Shown here: piece after piece, positions 32,389 to 43,285 of the stretch | Layout of the letters: each line of letters begins with the position of its first letter | How positions within the stretch are numbered: position 1 is the stretch's first letter | Assembly (NCBI RefSeq): GCF_029784135.1 | Contig: NC_073746.1 | Location: 159,577,108-159,641,107, forward strand | Source of the DNA: Toxorhynchites rutilus septentrionalis | Taxonomy: Eukaryota; Arthropoda; Insecta; Diptera; Culicidae | Direction of reading: 5' to 3' | Length of the DNA stretch: 64,000 nucleotides | Translations under genes and position numbers: made by a program | The notes under the pieces: model-generated | Told to the model about the DNA's origin: nothing | The model's input: the letters and a program-made list of their open reading frames with translations, nothing else | Databases searched by the model: none

Positions 32389-33720
32389 ATGCCGAAGGGA
32401 AAAGTCCTCACGGAGAGAGAAGAAAGACAAATCGATGCATTTCACCAAGAAAATGTTGGTATCAGAGAAATTTCTCGTCGGATTAGACGATCCCATCAAG
32501 TAGTGCTCAATTATTTGGCGAATCTTCGAGGATACGGTAAGAAGGAGAGAGCTCCACGTAAATCGAAGCTCTCTAACCGGGATAAGCGAGAAATAGCCAA
32601 AACAGGTTCGAATACCTCAAATTCGCATGTGCAAATAAAGCGATATTACAACTACTCAACTGCTCGGGTGACAATTCGTCAAATTTTGGTGAAAAATCCT
32701 CATATAATAAGGGCTTAAAAAGTTAAAACTCCTCATCTTACACCATCTCACATCGGAAGACGTCTGAGTTTTGCCAAAGCTCACATGAAACGACAGTATG
32801 TTGTGACAAAGAATGTTTCCAAAAGAATACATTTTGCTATCTACCATAACGAAAAGTTCTTCAATGTATAGTATGTCTTCAATGTCAATTCATTCAAGGA
32901 TTACATACATGTCAGGGGGTCTCCGTAGCCACATTGGTTGCGCGTTCGCTTAGTAAGTGATCGATCGTGAGTTCAAAACTCATTGACCATCTTTGTGTTG
33001 TTACAGAATAGCTACGTCCACGCAACAATCATCAGCGATGGAGATCGATCCACGGTCGAAATAAGATCGATTCATCCATACAACTGCTCTGCTCTGCCAG
33101 ACACATCGGGCTACTGTTCTATAAATAACTCAACAATGATCAAACAACTGTCTCCGCTGTCCGGTGGTCCAACTGGATAATGGAAGAACAGAAAGAATAC
33201 CCTTACGCCTAAATGGCTACTGTGTGAATGTACCATATGTAATGGTATAGAGGGAATACTGGCGAATGGCAACTGTGTAATGTGCTAATTATAGATATGA
33301 TAACCATGTAACATGTACACGATTAAAATTCGGCTCTGTTACAGCTAAAAAATGCTAATGAGCCTTAAATAAATAAATGGGATAAAAAAAAATACATACA
33401 TGTTCTGAAATCCTCTCTCCTACCGTTTTTGCGTGGATATCGTCATTAGAAATTCACATTCCAGCAAAACAATGCTACTATTTCATATCAGCAAGGAAAC
33501 TAAGCATGCATTGATTGCTAAGGACCAAAAACTTAATTTTTTGGACTGGTCGGCTCGCTCTCCCGTCTTGAATTCTGTTAAAAATCTTTGGGAGGATCCT
33601 TGTACGCAGAATCTACACTGAGGGAAACAGTACACTACGACTGAAGAGCTCAAGGTCGCAATTTCGGAAAAATAGAAAAATATCGAGAAATCCGTTCAGC
33701 AGAATTTGTAAAATAGTATT
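32389..33720 (+). pseudogene. Tc1 transposase, broken and split by a SINE
   Basis: Starts at ATG 32389 (MPKGKVLTEREERQIDAFHQ). The paired-like HTH (VGIREISRRIRRSHQVVLNY) and the RKSKLSNRDKREIAK region are clear, and the frame stays open to 32718. Later pieces are PHLTPSHIGRRLSFAKAHMK and a degenerate first-Asp region (HFAIYHNEKFFNV, where the family has FSDEKKFN). After the SINE come FQQNNATISYQ (Asp replaced by Asn) and ARSPVLNSVKNLWED (Glu replaced by Lys). All three catalytic positions are lost. Confidence 0.85.
32913..33392 (+). mobile_element. tRNA-derived SINE, ~480 bp, full length
   Basis: Inserted in the Tc1 transposase, flanked by an 11-bp duplication TACATACATGT (32902-32912, 33393-33403). 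The head (GTCTCCGTAGCCACATTGGT, then GTGAGTTCAAAACTC) has A- and B-box-like motifs different from the Feilai-like copies. The long body has repeated ACTGTGTAATGTG-type phrases and ends AATAAATAAATGG plus poly-A. An inverted 3' part is at 43023-43285. I do not know the family name. Confidence 0.8.
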
Positions 33721-33889
33721 CCAACACGAATTTTCAAGGTTATTAGTCGTAATGACATGGTTACCAATTATTGACATGTAAATCAGCCGATCGTTTTGAA
33801 TTTTTCATTGATAATACTTATGAATTTTGAAACGGTTTTAATAGAAACTGGACAGCTGGAATTATCATATTTAAGAACAACAAATAAAC

Positions 33890-35490
33890 AAACAACTCTT
33901 TTGAATGAAATTGACGTTAAGTATACTTAATTTATTTATATTTAGATAACTTCGATATAAAAATCGTACATTTTCATATTCTAAGTCTAAGTTTAAACAC
34001 CTTTTTTGATATAACAAAGTCAAACATATCAGACACTTCGTTGAACTTATTACAGCAAACGTCCAATAAATTGTTCATTCCATAGGTGGTGCGATGATTC
34101 GATCGGCGTAAGAAATCTGACTGCCGCATCACTCGAAGAGGTGTGTTGAAGCGATGTTTCGCTAACAAGTCTGCACAGTCGATGTGATCAGTCAGGACAT
34201 CAAAGACGAGTAATCGTTGAAGCAGTACTCGTCTCTTTGCTAATGTTGGCAGGTCAATCAACATACAACGGCTTTCATATACTAGCAGATTCGTCTTATC
34301 CCTCCTATTGAGATTGCGAAGAGCATATCGAACAAATGCTTCTGGACTCGTTCTATCCGATTTATGTGGACTGCATAAAACGGGGCCCAAACTTGAACCC
34401 CGTATTCTAACACATTAAGCACCAATGAGCAATACAGCGTTTTTAAACAGTAAATATCGTCGAAGCATTTTGTGTTTCGTTTCGAGAAACCTAGCATTAA
34501 ATATGCTTTCGCAGTGATTGAAGCGATGTGTGCCGTAAACCGTAGTTTACTGTCTACGAAAATCCCCAGATCCTTCACGATATTCGTACGCTTCAAACTT
34601 GTTGTCCCCATCTCATAGTCGTATACAATCGGTGTTCGTGAGCGACTGAATGAGATTACGCAACATTTGCTGACATTGACTTCCATCCCGTTCAAACTGC
34701 ACCATTCCAGAATTTTGTCGCTGTTCGATTGCAGCGCACAACAGTCTACATCGAATTCGGTGATTTCAGCGTTCTACAAAGGTCGTTAATGAACAGAACG
34801 AAGAGCAACGGCCCCAGAATCCTGCCTTGAGGTACTCCGGAATGTATCTGTAACGGGGCAGAGTAGGCGTCACCAACTTTCACCGAAGAATTTCGCCCAG
34901 TAAAGTACGACAGAATCCAGGGTGTAAACCATTCTAGGAGTCTTACTCTCTTGTGCTTTTCGACGGCTAGTATTTGTGGCACTTTTTCGATGGCTTTGGC
35001 AAAATCAACATATACAGCATCGACTTGCTGCAGTTTTTCCATTTTGTCTACTAGAGTCGATACGAAGCTTAGCAAATTGGTTGTAGTCGAGCGTTTTTTC
35101 ATAAAACCATGTTGATCGGGAGAGATTATGCACTTCGTAGACTGGATTGAGCGGCCCCGACTTATGGATTGGTATGATCGAAGGATGAGAATATATTCGC
35201 TGAATCCTGCGACGTGATGGCAGCAATTTCCCGGTAACGCATGTTTTGAGGTATACCTTTCGTCGTTTTTTTTTATCGTTAACGTAGCTCCAGAATTATT
35301 TCGGGTCTGCCTTCACAATATCTTCGATGCGACGAATGTAGTCACGAAAACATCTTGCATTCAGAGAGTTGTATTGGGCCTCAGCTTCACGCATTTCAGT
35401 TTTTAGTTGCTCATTTCTGCATTAGAAGAATCGTTCCCTTGCTTTGCGAAGTCGATTTCGAAGAACACGAAGTTCTGCACTCCACCACGG
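33890..35490 (-). mobile_element. Non-LTR retrotransposon fragment (CR1/Jockey-like), 5'-truncated
   Basis: Antisense ORF2 remains in several frames. From its 5' side: PWWSAELRVLRNRLRKARER-like sequence (about 35400-35485), STTTNLLSFVSTLVDKMEKL and VDAVYVDFAKAIEKVP (motif A, 34746-35102), GVPQGRILGPLLFVLFINDL (motif B). Then come NGMEVNVSKCCVISFSRSRT (34282-34695) and the C-terminal FVRYALRNLNRRDKTN (33974-34390). The YADD region is lost between 34695 and 34746. Its closest relative here is 42032-43012. The clade is not resolved by eye. Confidence 0.85.
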
Positions 35491-35494
35491 CTGG

Positions 35495-36569
35495 TTTTGA
35501 CGTAGGACTACGTCTTTCATTTCTATACCGGGGTGTAAAATCAAAGTTTCGAAACCGAAAGCGTTACGCCGAAGACCGAGATTTTGAGTGTTAATAGCTC
35601 CTAAACAACTGAACGAAATGGTATGATAAACACTTCATTCGAAAGATAAAATGTCTACGCGTTCTATACTCGTTACTTTCTGATCCAAAAACTGGTTTCA
35701 ATAGTCTTAAATTTGCTTTCAAAATAGGCTATTGAAATCACCAATCGGTATATAAGCGAACACCGCTCGGAAATCCACTCAGTTCTAATTGAACAGCGAT
35801 TGGAGCATGTTGTCGCTGTTGTGGTGAAGCTCTTCATTTATCATGAAAGCGCGGATGAACGGTGTCACCAAGAGCCTGTTTGTGCACCTTAGGCCAGAAG
35901 GGAATCCATCAGGAGGAGAGTGATGCTACAAACGGTTCCCCGGGAAGATCTCGAAGCAGCCGCTACACACACACACATACACGCACGGAATTCTTTCCGT
36001 TTGGATCGAGAAAGATCCGGAAAATAATCTGCCAGTTCCTCTAGGAATTTAGAAATACATTCATGTGAAAGAGTTTATTTAATGTTTTCTATCCATGTAA
36101 CACTGTGACCAAATATGTTTCAATCAAGTGCTATTAACAGATGGTTATCGAGTTAGCATTAACCACTGGTGGGCTTCTAGTATCGAGGAAAATGTGGAAA
36201 TATCTAATCGTTACTCAAAATAATCTGCCAGTTCCTCTGGGAATTTAAAATTACATTCATATGAAAGAGTTTATTTTAATGTTTTCTATCCATGTAACAC
36301 TGTGACCAAATACATTAGGTTTTGTGATTTTTCAATCAATCGCAATCAACAGGATAGCTTCTAAAGATTATTCTTCCCCATCAGTAGGATATTTCCGTAT
36401 CCAATATTGGATGCATAAAACCTTGTGCCTCCAACGTAACGCTCTCGTTTTCGAAGTTCTCCAAATATTCATTCATTCAGAATGAATTCAGATTCAACTT
36501 CATACAAATGATCTCTAAATCAACGATAGTCCTACGTCACCCTTGCGGTTATACCATAGATATAACCCT
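35495..36569 (+). repeat. TGACGTAGGACT-type element, copy A
   Basis: Starts TTTTGACGTAGGACTACGTC and ends with the inverse GATAGTCCTACGTCA followed by conserved GCGGTTATACCATAGATATA. It matches copy B (47059-47940) closely over most of its length. A core promoter-like block lies at 35749-35784, a CA-repeat near 35963, and a ~196-bp internal tandem duplication starts at 36021 and 36217. No transposase. It starts exactly where the LINE fragment ends. Confidence 0.75.
35749..35784 (+). promoter_or_regulatory. Core promoter-like TATA/initiator pair in copy A
   Basis: TATATAA at 35749-35755 and TCAGTT at 35779-35784. The A of the initiator is 32 bp from the start of the TATA box, the spacing typical of arthropod pol II promoters. 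CCAAT lies just upstream (35741-35745). The same arrangement is kept in copy B. Confidence 0.5.
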
Positions 36570-36760
36570 CTTCCTGTTCTTGTGAGACTTTCCCACGCTT
36601 TTTCTCAACGGCACAATTGTTCGTATAATTCCAAAAACTAAGCAATAATACTTTGTTGTAAGCATTCAACAATGTATGAATGTATTTTGTAGAAATTTCA
36701 ACTGGTTGTGTTGCAACGGAATAGAATCAGGGTGTTCTTATAGAAGTTGGACAGAGCGTA

Positions 36761-38994
36761 CTGTCATGCAAACCGAAACGTGAGTTTCTGTGAGTTTAAT
36801 CGTAATTCATGAATCACTTGTGTGAAATGCGTTTCATACGATAAAACTCGATTTTTCTATGGAAATCGAGATCGGTTTTAATTTCTTCAAAGCCTAATTT
36901 GCACCCACTCTATGCAATCGATGGACTCAAATCAAATGGAACGCCTGACTGGAGAGAAAGGACTGCCGATGTCTGAGTTACAGGGTTCAAGATAGCCACT
37001 ATGAGCTATCAAAGTACTGTCACCCCTATTGTCAAGTCAAGTAATAAAAAACCAAGGTATGTATTGACACTTCTCGATAGAGAAAACTCTTTTTTAACTT
37101 TCTAACTCTCACACGCTATTTTTGGCGATTATCGGATCGTTGGTGAAAATATTCGAGGCCACAATTGAACTACTTGTTTTATATTCTCAATCAGTAGAAA
37201 GTGACATGTTCAATCGTACTTATTAAATTTTCGGAAAAATATGTTATTTAGGGTAAAGTCCACAGACTGTGAACAGTTTTCCACCCCTTTTTGTTGATTT
37301 CATGCAAATACGGCGGCCAATACATAAAACATAACAATCAGCCTTAATGGATGTGGTCACGTTTCATTGAAGCTCATTTTAAGACAACCCTTCATCGGAA
37401 ACGCAAACCGGATTCTTGCAGTGATTTTTGTTTGAATAAGTTGAAGGAACTATAATTGCTCCTATTCACTGAAAAGAGGGAAAATTACGAAAGTCGATCT
37501 ATCGTTAATGGTTTGCGATGCGGCTGAGGGTATAGTACCTACTCGTTGGCTTTATTGCTCATGCACTACGGTTTTTTTTCGATGGCGGTGTTCTTTCCGC
37601 GCAGCTCAGTCAATCTCGGAAGAGTAGTCGGTGGTGTGTTTATGTTTGCCGCAAAGGCGGGAAAGAAGATTTAGTCTGCTTGTTATTCATGCTAGTTTTG
37701 CGCGCATTTCAATGTGTGTATGTGTGTGTAAGTGTGCGTCCACTTCATCGAGATGGAAAACAGAACAGCAATAAGCTCGTTTCCATGCATCTCAACGGGC
37801 GTTATTTCCGAAGAAGGAAATCTAAGAGTAACTGTTATTGTGGAGCTGTCTGGCATGAGCCTTATAAGCTGTGTAACAAATTGCTTCTACCACATCAGCA
37901 GTTATGTTGGGGTTTTTATTCCATTCCAAAGTATCTAAGTTTTTTTTGTCGTTACGGCCACCACGACTAGAAATCTCTCAATAGTACCTTGACAGTCAAA
38001 TGTTCAACCCAAAAAAAAGGAGAGATCTTTTCGCAGAGAAGAAAGGGAAGGAAAGCTGTAGTAGATTAGCATATTCCAGATGTCTGAGGTCTATCGCGAT
38101 AACGACGAGTTGATCGTCGCGTCATTAGACATTCCAGGAACCCACAAACATAATAGCTACATCGCTGAATTGACGTCTGCCATCTTCGGGGATAGCTAAG
38201 CACCGGTAGCACCTGTCGGTCGGAACCTAGATTTGTCTAAACATAATGATGGCGGCAAGGCGGGGCTGTGTTGACGAAATGTGATGATGCGATGAGAGGT
38301 TGTAGAAATAAAAGAGAAGGTCATCTCGTAAAAGTTTAATTACTTTTTGAGCTGCCAACCGGAGACTAGCAACGTTGTGATGGCAGGAATGTTGAAGTTA
38401 TACAGTTCCTATTTCGTCAGGTCGGTTGTTTCAATGTGATGGCCATTATCAGTTTTAGTACAGCGATTAAACACCGCAAACAACTCATAATTTAGAGCTG
38501 ATTCTACAAACAGAAAATTAATATAAGGTGTAGTTAAAAAGGCTTCAGACACAACGTGACATTAGAACGAATAGTTACCAAAGAGCAATCACAACAGTAT
38601 ACATTCGTAATCGTAACAGATGATCAAATCTGTTTTTATATAACTCAAACGAAGAAAATCGCGATTGAAAATAACCAATCAAATCAACGGTGATGGAGTC
38701 AATAATCTGCACTTGGTGAGATCAGTTGGATTTGATTTATTTTGATCCGCTCAAACCGAGAAAAAGGTAGTCGATTCATCCATTCAAAAGACGGAAGTGA
38801 TCACCGTCCCTAAATGCATCTATTGACAGAGCGTGACTACCAATGACACAAGTTTCAAATAAATAACTTCAGTCATTTACTATAGAAATATTTATGATAA
38901 TTAGCAACTATTTCACAATGGCGAACTTTCGGAGGAAAACCATCAGACAGGTACGGAGCGTTATCGTTTTGAAAAATTTATTGTTAGAGGAACT
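36761..38994. other. Intronic DNA, no gene recognised
   Basis: A GC-richer patch at 37570-37980 contains a (TG)n-like run near 37713-37735. The 96-codon frame there has no domain I recognise. GGGTAAAGTCCACAGAC at 37251 follows TT and looks transposon-end-like but lacks a partner. Confidence 0.4.
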
Positions 38995-39566
38995 CTTTTC
39001 CTCAGGGAATCCTCCTCCGCCGATCTGCAAAGACCATTACAGGATACTTTGACAATTTGTCTACATGGACTATCTAGCTAGGTATCGAGTTCTCTACGGA
39101 GAAAATAAAAAGATGGTAGTTTTTTCTAAAAAGCACAAACCCGCAAAATTTCCGCTTCATTTATTCGGCAAAACAGTAACCCACTCTATGAATTTCAAAT
39201 ATCTTGGTATCTATTTCGATTCTAGAGAGAGACATGAGAGAGACATATTGCGTATCTGAAACAGAAATGTCTACAGAGAATCAACTTCTTCAAGACAATA
39301 ACTGGAACATGGTGGGGTGTCCATCCAGGAGACCTAATAAGTTTATATAAAACAACGATATTATCAATCGTATTCTAAAGATGGAACGGACACAATATCG
39401 TTGGTTGCGTATTGCTTTGGGTTGCATGCAATCGACTCATACGATGAGTCTTGAGGTTTTGGGTGGAGTACTTCCTATGCCTCTTCGTTTTATAGAATTA
39501 TCATACAGATATCTCATTCGATGTAAGATTATAAATCCGTTGGTAATTGATAATTTCGAATTTTCC
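38995..39566 (+). pseudogene. Decayed fragment of the I/Loner-type ORF2
   Basis: Follows ORF2 of the 5299-11437 element from just after the LADD motif. Shared pieces are DLQRPLQDTL, KKMVVFSKKHKPAKFPLHLF, FKYLGIYFDS, TITGTWWGVHPGDLISLYKT, RTQYRWLRIALGCMQSTHTM and SLEVLGGVLP. Frame shifts and a ~20-residue deletion near 39377 (missing EYGSFCFQSAA) make it inactive. Confidence 0.88.
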
Positions 39567-39639
39567 TGTTTTCTTTCAGAGTTTTCCGAAAATTTTCAAT
39601 TGTTTGGTTGGAATATTTTTTGTTGAAATATGTGTAATA

Positions 39640-40225
39640 TTTTTATAAGACCCCCTCCCCATTCCAGAGGAGGGGTGTCATACCATTATAGAAACATTTC
39701 TCATACTCAAAAATCCCTCGCATCCCAAATTGTGCTTGATTAGTTCTCGAGTTATGCAGAAGTTTGTGTTTCGTTAGAGAAAGAGGGGGGTGGAGAGTCT
39801 AACCATCATAGAAACATTTATTGCACCCTTAAACCTCAATATGCCTAATTTGGTTCCATTTGCTTGATTAATTCCCGAATAATATAGAAGTTTGTGTTTA
39901 ATTTGTATGGGAGCCCCCCCCTTGGAGAGAGGGGTGGAGAGTTTGACCACCATAGAAACATTTATTGCACCCTAAAACCTCAAACCTCAAAATTTGATTT
40001 TATTTGCTTGATTAATTCCAGAGTAATGTAGAAATTTGTGTTTCATTTGTATGCGAGCCCCCCCTTAGAGAGGGGGGAGGGGTCTCAAACTATCACGAAA
40101 ACCTTCGCCGGCCCCAAAAACCCCTACATACCAGTTTTCATGTTAATCGGTTCAGTAGTTTCCGAGTCCATAAGAATCAGCCAGACAGACAGACAGAAAT
40201 CCATTTTTATAAACATAGATTAAAA
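39640..40225 (+). repeat. ~130-bp tandem repeat with CAGACAGACAGA-type tail
   Basis: Three to four units with CCATCATAGAAACATTTATT, a CCTCAA....TTTG block, TGCTTGATTA(A/G)TTC and GAAGTTTGTGTTT, separated by G/C-rich AGAGGGGGG spacers. The last part (40130-40220: ATCGGTTCAGTAGTTTCCGA, CAGACAGACAGACAGAAAT) is the kind of 3' end seen on mosquito LINEs such as RTE relatives. It is probably a 3' UTR with internal repeats whose coding part is missing. Confidence 0.7.
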
Positions 40226-40855
40226 TTAAAATGGTTTCCTACATTTTATTCTTCAAACAAAATGTTGAAGGTTTATGAGTAAATTTTTTTGTGATTTTGA
40301 GTTTATTTTTCGAAAAAATTTAACTCCAAAAATTCAGGGTCCACAAATAATATGAACAATTTTCTACACTTAATTCATTGACAGAAATCTAGTAGGTCTT
40401 CACACTTTTGATTTCAATTTTTTTGTAAAAATTAGGAAAAAAAAATTCAAAAAAAAAGTTGTCTAGATTTTTTTTCGAGATTTGGATTTGAATTTTTAGA
40501 ATATTAGTTATGAGTAATTTAAAAAATTGACTATTTTTTTTAAATTTAAACAATTCATCCTTTGACCAAAATTTTGTAGGTTTTACAGTTTTATAGTTTT
40601 GTTTTGTTTTGGAATTTCAGCCATGCAAAGTTGCTTAAATTGTGAATGTTCTTACACCCACAAAGTTTCACTGCAATCAGAGGCAGTACTGCCAATGACT
40701 AGTCGCGTTGACATGAAATTCGACTATATCACAATGATGGTTCTGCTCTACATGAATGAGATGTTTCAGGAAGAGAGATTTGAGTAATTTCGAACACACT
40801 GCTACAATAATAATCCTTTATATCATAGATTCAAGTTTAACATGAAAACTTGAGA
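40226..40855. other. AT-rich intronic DNA
   Basis: No gene seen; repeated TTTTGATTT/AAAATTCAAA-like phrases of low complexity. Confidence 0.4.
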
Positions 40856-41907
40856 TGGGTTGTATTTGTAATATAACCACAAGGCTTACGTAGGACTACC
40901 ATTGGATCAGTAATTATTTATTTGAGGTTACATCTTAACAATTCCCAATGAATGGATATTTTTCGCTCATACCGGTAGTAAAATAAAACATGCCCCATCT
41001 GAGAACACAACCATAACTGAGTGGATTTCCGAGCTGGCACCCAGATTTTTGTGATTTCAATGTTCGCTTTCAAAGCTCTTTTTGAGCTATTGAACTTCGT
41101 TCATCCGGCAAAGAGATATTCACGCTTAAAATGATCTCTTGATATCATCTCGTCGCCATGGTTTGCCCGCCATCGGATGCTTTTAACATATAAATTCAAC
41201 CAGTTTCTTATTCTGACACATCTCGTTACCATTATGTTGGAATAAATTTAATACAATAACAAAACACGAATGATTTTCGGTTACAACTCTTAAACAAGGT
41301 TTTAGCGTAGAGATTGTTTTAATATGTATGTCCGATAATTCAATGGACAACCGGGATGTATTTAAGTTTCTCAAATAATAATATTTAGTGATATCAATGG
41401 GATAAGCCAAAGAGACAATGTTTTTCAAAAATGAACCCACAAGAACTTCTGCACGGATCCACTCGGAGTGTTAGGTAACGTTAGTATACAAACCAGGATG
41501 ACCCTCTCCGTCACTAACGACTACATATTGAACCACGTTGCTCAGACGGGTAGCAAAATAGGAACGGATTGGTCAGAGAAAGCACAGTGCTTTGATTGAC
41601 AGCGAGAACATGCTCCATCGATTGCACAATCATAACTGAGTGGATTTTGTTGTTGTCGTTGTGATGAATGATAGAGGCTTCAAACTCGGAGAGCTTTGAG
41701 TAAGTTTTTAAGCTGGTATAAACGGATACAGATTTTTGTTAATCCAATGTATGTTTTTGAAGCACTTTTTGAAGCATTGAAACAATTTTTTCAACAATAA
41801 GTAACAAGCTTAAAACTCGTAAACATTTTATCCTTCGAATGAAATGATTATCATACCACACTTTTCATCCCTGTACAGAAATGAAAGACGTAGTCCTACG
41901 TTAAAAA
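40856..41907 (-). repeat. TGACGTAGGACT-type element, copy C (antisense)
   Basis: On the minus strand it begins AACGTAGGACTACGTCTTTC (about 41907) and ends near 40885 with GTAGTCCTACGTAAGC plus a TGTGGTTATATTAC block, parallel to copies A and B. Two AATCCACTCAGTTATG blocks (antisense, near 41026-41042 and 41632-41647) correspond to the initiator region of the other copies. More diverged than A and B. Confidence 0.65.
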
Positions 41908-41938
41908 GTTACAGGAGGGTTGTATCCGAGACATTACC

Positions 41939-42036
41939 GCATAGTTAACATAGGATTATATTAGGCTATTTTTTATCCCATTTGTTTCGCATAGTTAACA
42001 TAGGATTATATTAGGCTATTTTTTATCCCATTTGTT
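41939..42036 (+). repeat. 50-bp direct tandem duplication
   Basis: ATAGTTAACATAGGATTATA begins at 41941 and again at 41991, with near-identical units just before the LINE fragment. Confidence 0.9.
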
Positions 42037-43012
42037 ATTCCAAATTACATCCGGTGTGCCACAGGGCAGCGTGCTGGGGCCACTAATTTTCGTGCTGTTC
42101 GTGAACGATCTGTGCTTCCGATTGAAATCACGAAAGCTGCTTTACGCCGACGACCTGAAGATTTACAGATCCGTCGCATCTCACCTCGATTGCTGTGCAC
42201 TTCAGGCCGATATTGATGAATTGCAAAAATGGTGCGTTGAGAACGGTATGGAGCTAAACGTGAAAAAGTGTAAGTCTATCGCATTTTCTCGCCGACAATC
42301 ACGAATCGAATTCATGTACTCAATCGGGTCCGTACCCCTGGAGTGTGTTCTTTCCATCCGCGATCTCGGTGTGACCATCGACAACAAGCTTCGATTCAAC
42401 GAACACATCAACCTAACAACTACCAAAGCGTTCTCAGTCCTAGGATTTGTTCGACGTAGTACCAGCAACTTCCAGGATATCTACGCCATGAAGACACTAT
42501 ACTGCTCATTAGTTCGTAGTATCTTGGAGTATGCGGTATGTGTGTGGGCTCCATTTCACACAACCCAAACAATCCGAATGGAGAGAGTGCAACGCAGCTT
42601 CATTCGTTACGCCCTTCGCTCATTACCGTGGTCTGACCCAACGAACATGCCCGATTATGAAAGCCGTTGTAGACTTATCGCTCTCGAAACGCTTGCCTCC
42701 AGACGATCCAATCTACAACGGGTTTTTGTCTTTGATTTGATTTCGGGAAACATCGACTGTCCATCTTTGTTGTCCAGTGTTTCGTTTTATGCACCTTCCC
42801 GTCAACTTCGTGAGCGTGACTTACTGTTCATTAGACGACATAGAACCTCTTATGGTCTCAATAATCCGTTGGATGTTTGTTTTCGTTTGTTCAACAGTGT
42901 TTGTGATGTATTTGAATTTGACATGTCTAAAAATGTATTTAAAAATAGGATTAAGGGCTATTAGGTTAAGATCAGTCTGTGGAATCGTTTTATAACATTC
43001 GAGACGTTGCAA
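42032..43012 (+). mobile_element. 5'-truncated LINE with a long open RT fragment
   Basis: Carries a 310-codon open frame (42032-42964) covering the second half of a reverse transcriptase and the C-terminus. Motifs: SGVPQGSVLGPLIFVLFVND (motif B), LLYADDLKIY (motif C), KWCVENGMELNVKKC, RDLGVTIDNKLRFNEHI, TLYCSLVRSILEYAVCVWAP and RSFIRYALRSLPWSDPTN. It ends ...NVFKNRIKGY and is followed by a short 3' UTR ending GCAAATAAATA. The open frame suggests recent insertion. Motif A is absent through truncation. Related to 33890-35490. Confidence 0.9.
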
Positions 43013-43022
43013 ATAAATATCA

Positions 43023-43285
43023 TTTATTCTAGGCTCATTAGCCCTTTAGTTGCAATAGAGCCGAATTTTAATCGTGTACATGTCACATGTTTATCATATC
43101 TGTAAATAGCACATTACACAGTTGCCATTTTTAGCGTAAAAGTATTCCTTCTATACCATTGCATACATTACACAGTAGCCATTTAGGCTTAAGAGTATTC
43201 CTTCTGCATTATCCAGTTAGACCACCGGACAGCGGAGACAGTTGGTATGATCATTGTTGTGTTATTAATAGAACAGTTCCATTAT
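43023..43285 (-). mobile_element. 5'-truncated ~480-bp SINE family copy
   Basis: Antisense match to the 3' half of 32913-33392. It has GGCTCATTAGCC, AGAGCCGAATTTTAATCGTG, CAGTAGCCATTTAGGC and ACCACCGGACAGCGGAGACA. Its tail abuts the tail of the LINE at 42032-43012, so the two retroposons are tail to tail. Confidence 0.8.

Larger units (their letters stand above)
32142..36758 (+). mobile_element. Tc1-family element opened by nested insertions
   Basis: The left end CACTCTGTCCAATTTCCATA (after TA 32140-32141) pairs with the right end CGCTCTGTCCAACTTCTATA (inverted, before TA 36759-36760). A second inner motif (CTGTCAAGTTTCTATAAGAC near 32318, inverted as CTGTCCAGTTTCTATTAAAA at about 33848-33866) gives an IR/DR layout. 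The span holds a broken Tc1 transposase plus inserts: SINE 32913-33392, LINE fragment 33890-35490 and repeat 35495-36569. Without them the element would be about 1.5 kb, a normal Tc1 size. The pairing of the outer ends is an inference from sequence similarity. Confidence 0.65.

Noticed and set aside
32917..32985. Apparent second tRNA gene
   Set aside because: Head of the ~480-bp SINE flanked by an 11-bp duplication; no tRNA 3' half follows.
39640..40225. Possible CRISPR-like array because of regularly spaced repeats
   Set aside because: Units are long, imperfect, abut without unique spacers, end in a LINE-type tail and lie in an animal genome.
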